From assembly GCA_963746885.1 (NCBI GenBank), contig CAVVDM010000004.1, positions 558,001 to 622,000 of the forward strand: 64,000 bases of DNA, in the 5' to 3' direction. A program made the translations under genes and the position numbers. Below are positions 7,803 to 16,335 of this stretch, piece by piece (position 1 is the stretch's first letter; every line of letters starts with the position of its first letter). This DNA is from DATARH01 sp963746885 (GTDB lineage Bacteria; Pseudomonadota; Alphaproteobacteria; ATCC43930; CGMCC-115725). Below the pieces are notes generated by a model. The model did no database searches and was not told the origin of the DNA. It saw only the letters and a program-made list of their open reading frames with translations.

Positions 7803-8246
7803 ATGAGCGACTGGAGCAAGGTGACCCGGCCGATCCCGGTTCCGAACGAATGGACGAAACCGTTCTGGGATGCCGCCAAGCGGGGCGTTCTGGAGTTGCA
7901 GCGCTGCCAGAGCTGCGGGCATTTCCAGCACCCGCCCTATGCGACCTGCACCCAATGCGTCGCGACGGATCTGAAATTTGAAGCCGTGCGGGGGATCGGG
8001 ACGATCTACGCCTACACGATCATGTATCACACCGGCGACAAGCGCTTCGCCTCGGCCGTGCCTTACGCCAGCATCATCGTCGAACTCGACGACGCGCCCG
8101 GCGCCTTGCTCGCCGGCAACCTGCTGCAGGCGGAATACACCGAGGCGAAGGTCGGACGCCGGGTCGAAATCGTGTTCGAGAAGCTGAACGACGACATCAC
8201 GTTGCCGCAATTCCGCCTCGCGCGCACCGCGACGCCGGCCGACTAG
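7803..8246 (+). CDS. DUF35 OB-fold/zinc-ribbon protein (thiolase partner)
   Basis: This 147-residue protein has an N-terminal rubredoxin-like zinc ribbon, C-x2-C then C-x2-C in CQSCGHFQHPPYATCTQC (about residues 35-52), followed by an OB-fold of the DUF35 type. Such proteins pair with non-decarboxylating thiolase-like proteins. Established examples include the ChsH2-type DUF35 domain that associates with the Ltp2 aldolase in steroid side-chain breakdown, and archaeal HMG-CoA pathway complexes. Here the partner is almost certainly the thiolase-like gene that starts 12 bases downstream. The complex probably handles an acyl-CoA substrate; which one is unknown. Confidence 0.88.
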   Translation: MSDWSKVTRPIPVPNEWTKPFWDAAKRGVLELQRCQSCGHFQHPPYATCTQCVATDLKFEAVRGIGTIYAYTIMYHTGDKRFASAVPYASIIVELDDAPGALLAGNLLQAEYTEAKVGRRVEIVFEKLNDDITLPQFRLARTATPAD

Positions 8247-8257
8247 GGAGAGGCGAT

Positions 8258-9442
8258 ATGTGGGAGAACCGGTGCAAGATCGCGGTCAGCGGCGTGGGTT
8301 TCTCGAAGGTCACGCGCTCGGCCGACATTCCGCTGGCGGCCCATGCGCTGACCGCCGTCAAGGAGGCGGTCGCGGATTCGGGGCTGCAGATGTCCGACAT
8401 CGACGGCCTCTCCACCTATCCGGAGCTGCCGGCCACCGGCCACGTGGAGGTCGACGGCATATCCGTCGTGTCGGTCAACTGCATGATGGCGATGCTGAAA
8501 CTGCCCAATCTGGCGTGGCACATCCAGGTCGGCACGACCAATATCGGCGGCGCCGTGCAGCAGGCGGTCAACGCGCTCTTAGCCGGGGTGTGCAAATACG
8601 CGGTGGTGTGGCGGGCGATGCACAACCCGCGCGGCACCTACCAGAACCTGCCCGGCGCCTATGCCCAGGGCGCGGCGCAGTTCACCGCGCCCTACGGCTT
8701 CGGGGGCCCGGGGCAGGGCATGGCGGTCGCCTATACGAGGTGGCTCGAGCGCCACAACCAGAACCGCGAAAAGATGGCGACCTTGGCCGTGACGCAGCGC
8801 CGCCACACGCAGCACAACCCGCACGCCTGGTTCTACGGCACACCCCTGTCGCGCGAGGACTATCTGGCGTCGCGCATGGTGGCCTATCCGTTCTGCCTGT
8901 TCGATTGCGACATCCCGGTGCAGGGGGCGGTCGCGATCGTGCTGACGACGGCCGAGCGGGCTCGCGACCTGAAGCCGCAGCCGGCCTATCTCGCCGGCTA
9001 CGGTCAGCGGCTCCATTTCGAGGTGGCGGGCCGCATCGGCAGCCTTTCGAGCTACATGGCGGGAGGCAGCAGCTCCGCCAAGCTGACCTGGGAGCGCTCG
9101 GGCTTCAGCCCGAAAGATGTCGACGTGGCGCAGATCTATGACGGCTTCTCGGCCTCGGTGATCTACGGCCTCGAAAGCTACGGTTTCTGCAAGGAAGGCG
9201 AGGCGCTCGATTTCATCCAGGACGGGCGCATCGAATTGGACGGGGAATTGCCGCTCAACACCTTTGGCGGCAGCCTCGGCACCGGACGCATCCACGGCCT
9301 GTGGCACATCATCGAAGGCGCCCTGCAGGCATCGGGTCGCGCCGGGTCGCGTCAGGTCAAGGACGCCAACGTATCGTTCGTCGGGGCCAGCGCCCCGATC
9401 GTGACCGGCACGACGTTCATCTTCGTCGGCGATCCCTATTGA
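8258..9442 (+). CDS. Thiolase-family protein (SCP2/lipid-transfer type)
   Basis: This is a 394-residue protein of the thiolase superfamily, in the SCP-x/Ltp2 branch. Recognisable segments are the N-terminal IAVSGVGFSKVTRSAD, the DIDGLSTYP segment, and a C-terminal NTFGGSLGTGRIHGL. The nucleophilic cysteine of classical degradative thiolases is not evident in the N-terminal half, where the local sequence reads VGTTNIGGA. This fits aldol-lyase-like members that work with a DUF35 partner. A strong Shine-Dalgarno GGGAGAGG lies about 5 bases before the ATG. The DUF35 gene is directly upstream, so the two probably form one complex. The substrate is not readable; steroid side-chain or branched acyl-CoA cleavage is one possibility. 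Confidence 0.88.
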   Translation: MWENRCKIAVSGVGFSKVTRSADIPLAAHALTAVKEAVADSGLQMSDIDGLSTYPELPATGHVEVDGISVVSVNCMMAMLKLPNLAWHIQVGTTNIGGAVQQAVNALLAGVCKYAVVWRAMHNPRGTYQNLPGAYAQGAAQFTAPYGFGGPGQGMAVAYTRWLERHNQNREKMATLAVTQRRHTQHNPHAWFYGTPLSREDYLASRMVAYPFCLFDCDIPVQGAVAIVLTTAERARDLKPQPAYLAGYGQRLHFEVAGRIGSLSSYMAGGSSSAKLTWERSGFSPKDVDVAQIYDGFSASVIYGLESYGFCKEGEALDFIQDGRIELDGELPLNTFGGSLGTGRIHGLWHIIEGALQASGRAGSRQVKDANVSFVGASAPIVTGTTFIFVGDPY

Positions 9443-10799
9443 CGCGAGGTTGACGCGAGGTGCCGGGCCTCGACCAATCCAGCAGGCCCAGCCCACGCAA
9501 TCGCCGCGGTGTCATCCACGGATCACCGATCCGTCACGAGGGGGTCACAGCCGCCGGCTGCAATAGCGGGGTCTGCACTCCAACCTGACGAGGATGCGAT
9601 GCGCAATCGCCAGATTTTTCGTCGAGTGATGTTGTCCGTTGGCGCCGGCGCGGGCGCGCTATCCCTGATGACGGCCGCCATGCCGCCGGCGGCGGCTCGC
9701 CCCGCCGATCATAACAAACCGCCTGCGATCCAGCATTTGGTCGTGATCTTTCAGGAGAATGTTTCGTTCGATCATTATTTCGCGACCTACCCGGTCGCGC
9801 TGAACCCGCAGGGCGAGCCCTCCTTCTTCGCTCACGCGGGAACGCCGTCGGTCAACGGGCTCGGCACGCTGGTCGGCGGTCAGCCCGAGGGTGTCCTGCT
9901 GACCGGCAACCCCAACGCCGCCAACCCGGCGAACGGCGCCAACGCAGTCAACCCGTTCCGCCTCGACCCGACGCAGGCGTCGACCTGCGACCAGGACCAC
10001 AATTATGGCCCGGAGCAAAAGGCCTTTGACCAGGGCCTTATGGACCTCTTTCCGCTCAACACCGGGGTCGGCGAAAGCACGTACTGTGCTTCCCAGTTCG
10101 CGTATGGCAAGGGCCAGGGTCTGGTGATGGGGTATTTCGACGGGAACACCGTCACGGCCCTGTGGAACTACGCGCAAAATTTCGCGATGAGCGACAATTC
10201 CTACGGAACCACGTTCGGGCCGTCGACCCCCGGGGCGGTCAACCTGGTCGCCGGCAATACCTATCCGGCCACTCCCAGCGCCGCCACGCCCAAAGTCGTG
10301 CCGAACAATGCCGGGCCGGGGACGCTGGTCGGCGACCTCGATCCGACCGGCGACGTGTGTTCGACCGGCTCGCCGACCGTCTCGCTGGGCGGCCAGAATA
10401 TCGGCGACCTGCTGAACGCGAAGGGCGTCGCCTGGGGCTCCTTCATGGGCGGCTTCGACCTGACGGCCACGAACCCGAACGGCACGACCGGCTGCAGCCG
10501 GTCGAGCCCGGCGAGCGCGGCCAATGGCGGGCCGACCAAGGATTACATCCCGCACCACGCCTGGTTCCAATATTACGCGTCGACAGCCAACCTTGCGCAT
10601 ACGCGGCCGGCTTCGATCAGCGAAATCGGACATGATGGCGCCGCCCATCACCAGTACGATCTGAACGACTTCTTCAGCGCGCTGAAGGCGGGCAACATGC
10701 CGGCGGTCAACTTCCTGAAGGCGATCGCGGCCCAGGACGGGCATGCCGGCTACTCGGACCCGCTGCTTGAGCAGACCTTTCTCGTCAACACGGTCAATG

Positions 10800-12366
10800 T
10801 GTGTCCACCATTTAGAGATGTCACTGGTTCTGCCATTTAGAAATGTCACTGTTGCCGGTTCGGGCGGCGGGCGGGCGTGGAGCCTGTGCGAAGCGCAGCG
10901 GCCGAGCGACGCCCGTCGCACTGCGCTGCCGCGTCACCGGTTGTTTTACCGAGCGAGCGACAGCTCGCTCGGCTCGTAGGGAAAATCTCAGCCGACTTTG
11001 AATAGACGCGCGTCACGCTGATCGCGGCGGCGGGGTGCTGATCGGCTACGCGTCTCCGCCCGTGCAATCTGCTGCTCGCGGATGACGGCGAGAGCGGCGC
11101 CGAGCCGCTTGTTCTCGACAATCGCGCCCTGCGAGACCTGGCGCAGCTTGTCGAAGGTGCGGTAGGCCAACTCGACGCCCTTGTAGCGGATCGACAGCCG
11201 GCCGTCCGGCTGATCGACCACCGTCACCCGCTTGCCGATCGCCGCCTTGGCCGGGTCGCTCGGCTCCAGAATGAAGATCACCTTGTCGTACTGGAGGGTC
11301 AGCGCCCGCGACAGCGTGCGCTCCTCCTTCCAGGCGAAGGCATCTTCCAGATCGTCGCTCTCGCGCAGCGGCCGGTGCAGGTCTTTGCCGTTCGCCGGCG
11401 GCTTGGCAAAGCGCGTGTTGTAGTTGGCCATGAACGCCGGCAGGAGGGTATTCCCATCGGCCAGGCTGGATGCCCCGGCGAGCCGAAGCTCCTTGACCAG
11501 CCGGTCCTGCAAGGTCTTGTGCGCGCGCTCGACCCGGCCCTTGGCCTGGCTCGAATTGGCGCAGATGATGTCGATGTTGAGCGCGTCGAGCGCGCGCCCG
11601 AACTGGGTCATGCCGTCGCCGCCAAGGGCGCCCGTCTGATTGACCCGAAAGACGCCGTGTTTGTCGCTGTAGAGCGCAACCGGCTTGCCCCAGGCTTCCA
11701 GATAGGCGCGGGTCGCATGGAAATAGGCGAACGTCGACTCGCTCTCCACAAACCGTAGATGCATCAGCCGGCTGGTCGCGTCGTCGATGAATACGAGCAG
11801 CGTGCATTGCGGCCCGCGATCCTCAAACCACCAATGCTCACAACCGTCGACCTGCACCAGTTCACCGGCGCATTCGCGCCGGTGGCGGGGCTGATGAACA
11901 CGCTTCAGGCGCTGCTTGCGATCGAGCCACAGCCCGTCCGCGATCATCCAAAGGCGAAGGGTCTCGCGGCCGAGAACGATCCCGTGCAGCTCGCCCAGCT
12001 TCTCGGCCGCCAAAGTCGGGCCGAAATCCCAGTAGCGCTCGCGAATGATCGCCAGCGCCTCAATGCGAACCGCCGCGGGCTTACCTCGGTTGCCGGGGCG
12101 ACCACGGCGCTTCGATATCAGACCCGCCGCACCCTCGGCTCGATAGGCCCCCAACAGCCGGAATACCTGACGCCGCTCAAGACCCAACAGTTGCGCCGCC
12201 GCCGTGGTCGTCAGCCGTCGCTGATCCAAGTCCCGCAGCACCTCAAGCCGTCCAAGCTCTCCATTGCTCATCAGCTGTACCGTCACCCCAAACACCCTCC
12301 CGAAAATCCCCGGGGAGTGTCATTTCTATCTGGCAGAGGGGTGACATTTTAATCGGGCGCCTACAC
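10800..12366 (-). mobile_element. IS1202/ISNCY-type insertion sequence, 1567 bp, with 4-bp target duplication
   Basis: The ends are fixed by the interrupted gene: left flank ...GTCAATG then TGTGTCC, right end ...CCTACAC then AATGCG. The tips are short inverted repeats (TGTG at the left, GTGTA read inward at the right). Inside each end lie two copies of a motif of about 19 bp. On the left they are direct repeats at 10808-10826 and 10833-10851 with one mismatch; on the right they are degenerate inverted copies at 12316-12333 and 12338-12356. They are probably transposase-binding sites. One intact transposase gene fills the element on the minus strand. The sharp ends and intact frames suggest a recent insertion. 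Confidence 0.88.
10988..12271 (-). CDS. ISNCY/IS1202-family DDE transposase
   Basis: The ATG at 12271 gives a 427-residue transposase; an upstream GTG at 12295 would add eight residues. The N-terminal helix-turn-helix region contains LTTTAAAQLLGLERRQVFRL, then a basic segment KRRGRPGNRGK. The integrase-like catalytic core shows aspartates in ELVQVDGCEHWW and ALYSDKHGVF, and a glutamate in SSQAKGRVERAHKTL, giving the DDE triad. The C-terminal domain is of the type seen in ISNCY-annotated enzymes. The frame is intact and the element has matching ends, so it may still be mobile. It lies antisense to the host phosphoesterase gene. Confidence 0.9.
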   Translation of the reverse strand: MSNGELGRLEVLRDLDQRRLTTTAAAQLLGLERRQVFRLLGAYRAEGAAGLISKRRGRPGNRGKPAAVRIEALAIIRERYWDFGPTLAAEKLGELHGIVLGRETLRLWMIADGLWLDRKQRLKRVHQPRHRRECAGELVQVDGCEHWWFEDRGPQCTLLVFIDDATSRLMHLRFVESESTFAYFHATRAYLEAWGKPVALYSDKHGVFRVNQTGALGGDGMTQFGRALDALNIDIICANSSQAKGRVERAHKTLQDRLVKELRLAGASSLADGNTLLPAFMANYNTRFAKPPANGKDLHRPLRESDDLEDAFAWKEERTLSRALTLQYDKVIFILEPSDPAKAAIGKRVTVVDQPDGRLSIRYKGVELAYRTFDKLRQVSQGAIVENKRLGAALAVIREQQIARAETRSRSAPRRRDQRDARLFKVG

Positions 12367-12841
12367 AATGCGATCATGCAGTCGCCGTTCTGGAAAAGCA
12401 CCGCCATCGTCATCCTCTATGACGATTCAGACGGGTGGTACGACCATCAGATGGGCCCGATCGTCAACTCCTCGGCGGTCAACACCGCGAGTGCGACCGA
12501 CAACGATCAACTGAACGGCGCGGGCGTATGCGGCCACGGCGCCGCGCTCGGCGCCATCGAGGGCCGTTGCGGCTATGGCATGCGGCAGCCGCTGCTGGTG
12601 ATCTCGCCCTTCGCCAAGGCGAACTTCGTCGATCACACCGTGACCGACCAGACCTCGGTGCTGCGCTTTATCGAAGACAACTGGGGCACCGGGCGGATCG
12701 GCGCCGGCTCGTTCGATCAAATCGCCGGCTCGCTGACCAACATGTTCGATTTCAGCCGGCACGCGTTTGGCGAACGCAAGCTGATCCTCGACCCGACCAC
12801 CGGCGAGCCGCGGTAGACGGCCGGTCCGCGTCGCGTCCGGC

Positions 12842-12871
12842 GCCGCGCTTCGGCTTGTGCCGAAGGGCGGC
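12842..12871. terminator. Long GC-rich hairpin after the phosphoesterase gene
   Basis: CTTCGGC (12848-12854), loop TTGT, GCCGAAG (12859-12865), extended by GCCGCG/GGCGGC outside to a stem of about 13 bp with one mismatch. It lies 25 bases past the phosphoesterase stop. There is no T-run, so it may be a terminator or an mRNA-stabilising hairpin. Confidence 0.45.
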
Positions 12872-12889
12872 GCCGGCGTATAGCCCGGA

Positions 12890-12907
12890 TCGCGAGGCAG
12901 CTCGCGA
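12890..12907. terminator. Second perfect hairpin between the phosphoesterase gene and gspG
   Basis: TCGCGAG-GCAG-CTCGCGA forms a perfect 7-bp stem with a 4-base loop, 24 bases after the first hairpin. No T-run follows. It may act with the first hairpin as a transcription end or RNA-processing site. Confidence 0.4.
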
Positions 12908-12939
12908 GACCGCAATCGATCACTTGAAGCCGATCTGGC

Positions 12940-13413
12940 GTGGTGATGTTGACTGACCGCACGGCCCCCGCGACCGCCGAACTGGCGCACAACCCCCGGC
13001 GCAGCGAGAGCGGCTTCACGCTCCTCGAGCTCCTGGTCGTCCTAGCCATTTTGGGATTGCTGATCGGCCTCGTGGCACCGGCGCTGCTGCACCAGCTCGG
13101 CTCCGCCAAGGAAAAGATCGCCCATCAGTCGATCGCCCGCCTCGGCACGGTACTCGACATGTACAAGCTCGATGTCGGGAGCTATCCGACGACCGACCAG
13201 GGGCTGCAAAGCCTGATCTCGCGGCCGGCAGGGGTGACGCGCTGGAACGGCCCTTATCTGAAGGCCACGATCCCGCCGGAAGATCCCTGGGGCCACCCGT
13301 TCGTCTATCAAAACCCGAGCCAGCGGCCCGGTCACGACTACGATCTCTATTCGCTCGGCCCGACCGGCAAGCCCGGCGGCACCGGCACCGATGCCCCGAT
13401 CTACAACGAGTGA
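12940..13413 (+). CDS. gspG: Type II secretion major pseudopilin GspG
   Basis: This is a 157-residue (from GTG 12940) or 155-residue (from ATG 12946) pseudopilin. The prepilin peptidase site is SESG|FTLLELLVVLAILGLL, with the invariant glycine before and glutamate at +5, followed by the hydrophobic N-terminal helix. The rest shows GspG hallmarks: LDVGSYPTTDQGLQSL, WNGPYLK, DPWGHPFVYQNP and a C-terminal DYDLYSLGPTGKPGGTG that holds the calcium site. GspG polymerises into the periplasmic pseudopilus that pushes folded proteins through the outer membrane. No other gsp gene is nearby. It stands alone next to an exported phosphoesterase, a typical type II substrate class, so it may be a spare or dedicated pseudopilin. 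Confidence 0.9.
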   Translation: MVMLTDRTAPATAELAHNPRRSESGFTLLELLVVLAILGLLIGLVAPALLHQLGSAKEKIAHQSIARLGTVLDMYKLDVGSYPTTDQGLQSLISRPAGVTRWNGPYLKATIPPEDPWGHPFVYQNPSQRPGHDYDLYSLGPTGKPGGTGTDAPIYNE

Positions 13414-14608
13414 GCCCCGAGCCGCGTCGGCCGGGAGCGGTGGCACTTATGGCGCTGGCGTTTCTCTTTACAATGCCCAAGCCACCAACCCCGGTTTGAT
13501 ACTCGCATCCGGTGCGCACGGCTACGGCGTCTCGATCTACAGCGGCGGGACGCTGGCCAATTACGCCACCATAGAGGCTAGCGGCGGGCAAGGGCGCGGC
13601 GTTCAGGTTCAGAACGGCGGCACCATCCTCAACGGCACAGCGGGAAATCCCACGGCGCTGATCGCCGGCGGTACGGCGGGGATCTATTTGGGTAACGATT
13701 ATACACCGAGCCCAGCCTACAGCGCCGTCGTGACCAATTTCGGCACGGTCAGCGGCGGTATCGGCGTGCTGGTGTCGTCCTACGACACGGTAGGAAACAC
13801 GATCGTCAATTACGGCACTATCATCGGTACCGGTGGCGTCGCGATCGATTTGGGCACGACCGGGAACGAGCTGCTGGTCGTCAAATCGGGCTCGGTGTTG
13901 CAAGGGGTCGTCGGCGACGTGCAGGTCGGCGACCGGTTCGATCTGCCGTTCATGGCGTTCAGCAACACCGGCACCACGACCGTCGTCAGCAACGGCACCG
14001 TGTCGCAGACGCTGGACATTGTCGAGAACGGCAGCACGGTTACCGTCGCGCTCGATCCCAGCCAGAGCTTCGCCGGCGACATCTTTCAGCTTGGGACCGA
14101 TGCCGGCGGGGGCACTTTGGTCACCGACAGGCGGCCTGCTATTGCCGCGGCACGCTGATCCTGACGCCGGCGGGCGAGGTGGCGGTCGAGCAATTGGCGA
14201 TCGGCGACAGACGGCGCGCTGGTGGTGGTCGAGCACCTGATCAACGGGGCGACGATCGTGCAGGCCGAGGTGGTCGAGCGCGTCGAGTACTTCCATATCG
14301 AACTCGACAGCCACGACGTGATCGTCGCCGACGGCGCGCCGGCCGAGACCTACGTCGATTGCGACAACCGGCTGATGTTCGCCAACGGCGCCGACTACCT
14401 GCGGCGGCACCTCGGCGAGGAGCGGCCGCGCTGGGCGTTCTGCCTGCCGCGGCTGGAATGGGGCTCGGACGAATTGACCGAGATCCGCGCCGCGCTGTTG
14501 TGGCGCGCCGAGGCGCTCGGCCACGATCTCGACCTGCACCTCGTCGTTGACGGCGCGGTGATCCGGCCGGAGGCGATGCCCGCGCTCTGGCTCATAGCCG
14601 ATCCATAA
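13414..14608 (+). pseudogene. Hint-domain surface protein with beta-helix repeats, truncated and frameshifted
   Basis: From about 13430 the frame encodes glycine- and asparagine-rich repeats such as GYGVSIYSGGTLANYATIEA and TIVNYGTIIGTGGVAIDLG, the style of autotransporter or passenger beta-helix proteins. There is no start or export signal: the upstream part is missing and the frame merges into the end of gspG. Near 14125-14140 the frame shifts to CYCRGTLILTPAGEVAVEQL, the start of a Hedgehog/intein-type Hint_2 domain. After AIGDR the middle of the domain is missing (typically about 60 residues) and the frame returns at DGALVVVEHLINGATIVQAE, ending at 14608. Intact relatives are self-cleaving surface proteins common in Acetobacteraceae and allied bacteria. 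This copy is a remnant with at least one truncation, one frameshift and one deletion. Confidence 0.7.
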
Positions 14609-14743
14609 CGGCCCGTTGTGGTCATCGAGCGGCAACCGCGATAACCGGGCAGGTGATGGGCTCAAACAGAAACAGAATAAGCAACGTATGCGTCCGCCTT
14701 CACAACCCCTTACTACGGCGGCGCCGGGCATTGTCCGGTTAAG

Positions 14744-15295
14744 CTATTCCCGCAGTTGCGTTGCGGGGTCGGCGGGGGGCGCAATGCGGGTGGTGAAGTC
14801 GCCGCTGTGCTGCGCCTCGCGCTCCTGATGCAAAGCCCAGCGCACCGACGGGAAGGCGATCTCATCCCACGGGATCTTGTCCCAGGCGAAGAGGCCGACT
14901 TCGAGGCTCTCGGGGCCGGCCGCGACGGCGTCGTCGAGCAGCCGCGCGCGGTAGATCAGCTGCACCTGGCTGATCCGCGGGATGTCGTAGATCGCCAGCA
15001 GCCCCTCGATGCGGATCTTCGCCTGCGCTTCTTCCCACGCTTCGCGTTCGGCCCCGGCGCTGGTCAATTCGTTGAGTTCGAGATAGCCGGCGGGCAAGGT
15101 CCAATAGCCGCGGCGAGGGTGGATCGAGCGCCGGCACAACAGTATGCGCCCGCCCCAGCGCGCCACCGACCCGACCACGATCTTCGGGTTGTCATAGAGG
15201 ATATAACCGCATTCGGCGCAGATCATGCGCTCGCGATTGTCGCCCTCCGGGATGCCCGGCACCGAGGGGCCGCGCGCCAATCCGGTGTCGCTCAT
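14744..15295 (-). CDS. NUDIX hydrolase with N-terminal zinc ribbon
   Basis: This 183-residue protein starts at the ATG at 15295, preceded by GGGAA. Residues 25-45 include ICAECGYILYDNP, half of a small zinc ribbon of the type that precedes NUDIX domains in NudC-like and related hydrolases. The NUDIX box is GYLELNELTSAGAEREAWEEA, close to the consensus G-x5-E-x7-REUxEE. The RRSIHPRRGYWTLPAGYLE segment is typical of the family's first strands. It should hydrolyse a nucleoside diphosphate linked to another group (NADH, ADP-ribose or similar); the exact substrate is not readable. It is followed at distance by no clear operon partner. Confidence 0.88.
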   Translation of the reverse strand: MSDTGLARGPSVPGIPEGDNRERMICAECGYILYDNPKIVVGSVARWGGRILLCRRSIHPRRGYWTLPAGYLELNELTSAGAEREAWEEAQAKIRIEGLLAIYDIPRISQVQLIYRARLLDDAVAAGPESLEVGLFAWDKIPWDEIAFPSVRWALHQEREAQHSGDFTTRIAPPADPATQLRE

Positions 15296-15433
15296 TTCCC
15301 GAATACCTGCGGTTTTCCCGGAAGCACAGCGGCCGATAATAGGCAGCGGCCCTCGCTTGAACAAGTCGACGAGGCAGCTCTCCCCATCCTGAGGGACGGA
15401 GAGAGGTATGCAGTTACGTCATGCCGGCAGATG

Positions 15434-16156
15434 TCACGCCGGGACCGGGATCGCCCGCTGGTTGTACATCCGCTTGCGGATCGCGGCACGCTCCTCATCG
15501 CTCAGTGTCGCCGGATCGGGCGGCAGGTCGGCACCGACCGCCATGCCCCGCTTGACCGCCGGCCGCTCGCTCAACTCGTCGAACCAGCGCTTGAAATACT
15601 TGAATTCCTCGATGTCCTGGCCCTGTGCCTTCCAGTTGACGGTCCAGGGATAGGAGATCATGTCGGCGATCGTGTAGTCGTCGCCGCACAGATACCTGTT
15701 TTTGTAGAGCCGGTTGTTGAGGACGCCGTAAAGCCGGTTTGCCTCGTCCGTGAAGCGGCGGATGGCATAGGTCAGGTCGCCGGCTTCCGGCCCGGCGCGG
15801 CGGAAATGGCCGCATTCGCCGAGCTTTGGGCCTTGATTGGCCATCTGCCACATCACCCACTGGGTAACGTTGTATTTGCCGCGCAAATCCTGCGGAAAGA
15901 ACCGCCCGGCCTTTTCGGCAATGTACATCATGATCGCGCCGGATTCGAACACCGAGATCGGCGCGCCGCCGCCTTTCGGGTCGTGATCGACCATTGTCGG
16001 CATGCGGTGATTCGGGTTCATCGCGAGAAATTCCGGCTTGAACTGGTCGCCGCGCTGGATGTTGCACGGAACGATCCGGTATTCGAGGCCGCATTCCTCC
16101 AGCAGGATCGTGACCTTCTTGCCGTTTGGCGTCGGCCAGTAGTGCAGATCGATCAT
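15434..16156 (-). CDS. Glutathione S-transferase (YfcG/Ure2p-like)
   Basis: This is a 240-residue GST. The N-terminal thioredoxin fold starts MIDLHYWPTPNGKKVTILLE, as in YfcG/YghU, where the Thr/Asn pair after the first strand binds glutathione. The cis-proline region is NPNHRMPTMVD and the ESGAIMMYIAEK stretch binds the glutamyl part. The all-helical C-terminal domain contains YTIADMISYPW, the N-capping motif of the GST core. Relatives act as disulphide-bond reductases or conjugating enzymes for electrophiles. It is transcribed in the same direction as the NUDIX gene 138 bases downstream but is probably independent. Confidence 0.92.
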   Translation of the reverse strand: MIDLHYWPTPNGKKVTILLEECGLEYRIVPCNIQRGDQFKPEFLAMNPNHRMPTMVDHDPKGGGAPISVFESGAIMMYIAEKAGRFFPQDLRGKYNVTQWVMWQMANQGPKLGECGHFRRAGPEAGDLTYAIRRFTDEANRLYGVLNNRLYKNRYLCGDDYTIADMISYPWTVNWKAQGQDIEEFKYFKRWFDELSERPAVKRGMAVGADLPPDPATLSDEERAAIRKRMYNQRAIPVPA

Positions 16157-16335
16157 GGCAATTCCTCCGTTGGGCTGATGCGCGGACGCCAGGGGGCGGG
16201 CGGGGCGCTTGTGGCCGGGGACACTACCGCAGTCGACCGCGACTGCCTATTGCGACCCCGTTGCGCCACAATGGCGCCGGCCGGATTCTTGGCTATTAAG
16301 CTGCGATCAATGCTGTTGGGGTGTGGGAACGAGCA

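Larger units (their letters stand above)
9599..12816 (+). pseudogene. Secreted phospholipase C/acid phosphatase-type phosphoesterase, interrupted by an insertion sequence
   Basis: The gene is split into 9599-10798 and 12367-12816. Joining the pieces gives a 549-residue protein of the phosphoesterase family (PF04185: phospholipase C, AcpA). The N-terminus is a signal peptide with an arginine pair (MRNRQIFRR, hydrophobic core, then PPAAARP). The family motif VVIFQENVSFDHYF follows, and the C-terminal part contains ILYDDSDGWYDH and PLLVISPFAKANFVDH. The ATG at 9599 is preceded by CGAGG. The insertion falls in LVNTVN|AIMQS; the four bases AATG are repeated at both sides (10796-10799 and 12367-12370), and removing the element with one AATG restores the frame exactly. 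As it stands, translation stops at 10840 after a few element-encoded residues. The protein would have been exported. Confidence 0.88.

Noticed and set aside
9439..9460. An 11-bp tandem repeat TTGACGCGAGG at the thiolase stop
   Set aside because: It is short, one duplication only, and has no visible effect on coding.
13016..14731. A long minus-strand open frame over gspG and the Hint remnant
   Set aside because: It is shadow coding (Arg/Pro-rich) of GC-rich DNA, while the plus strand matches known families.
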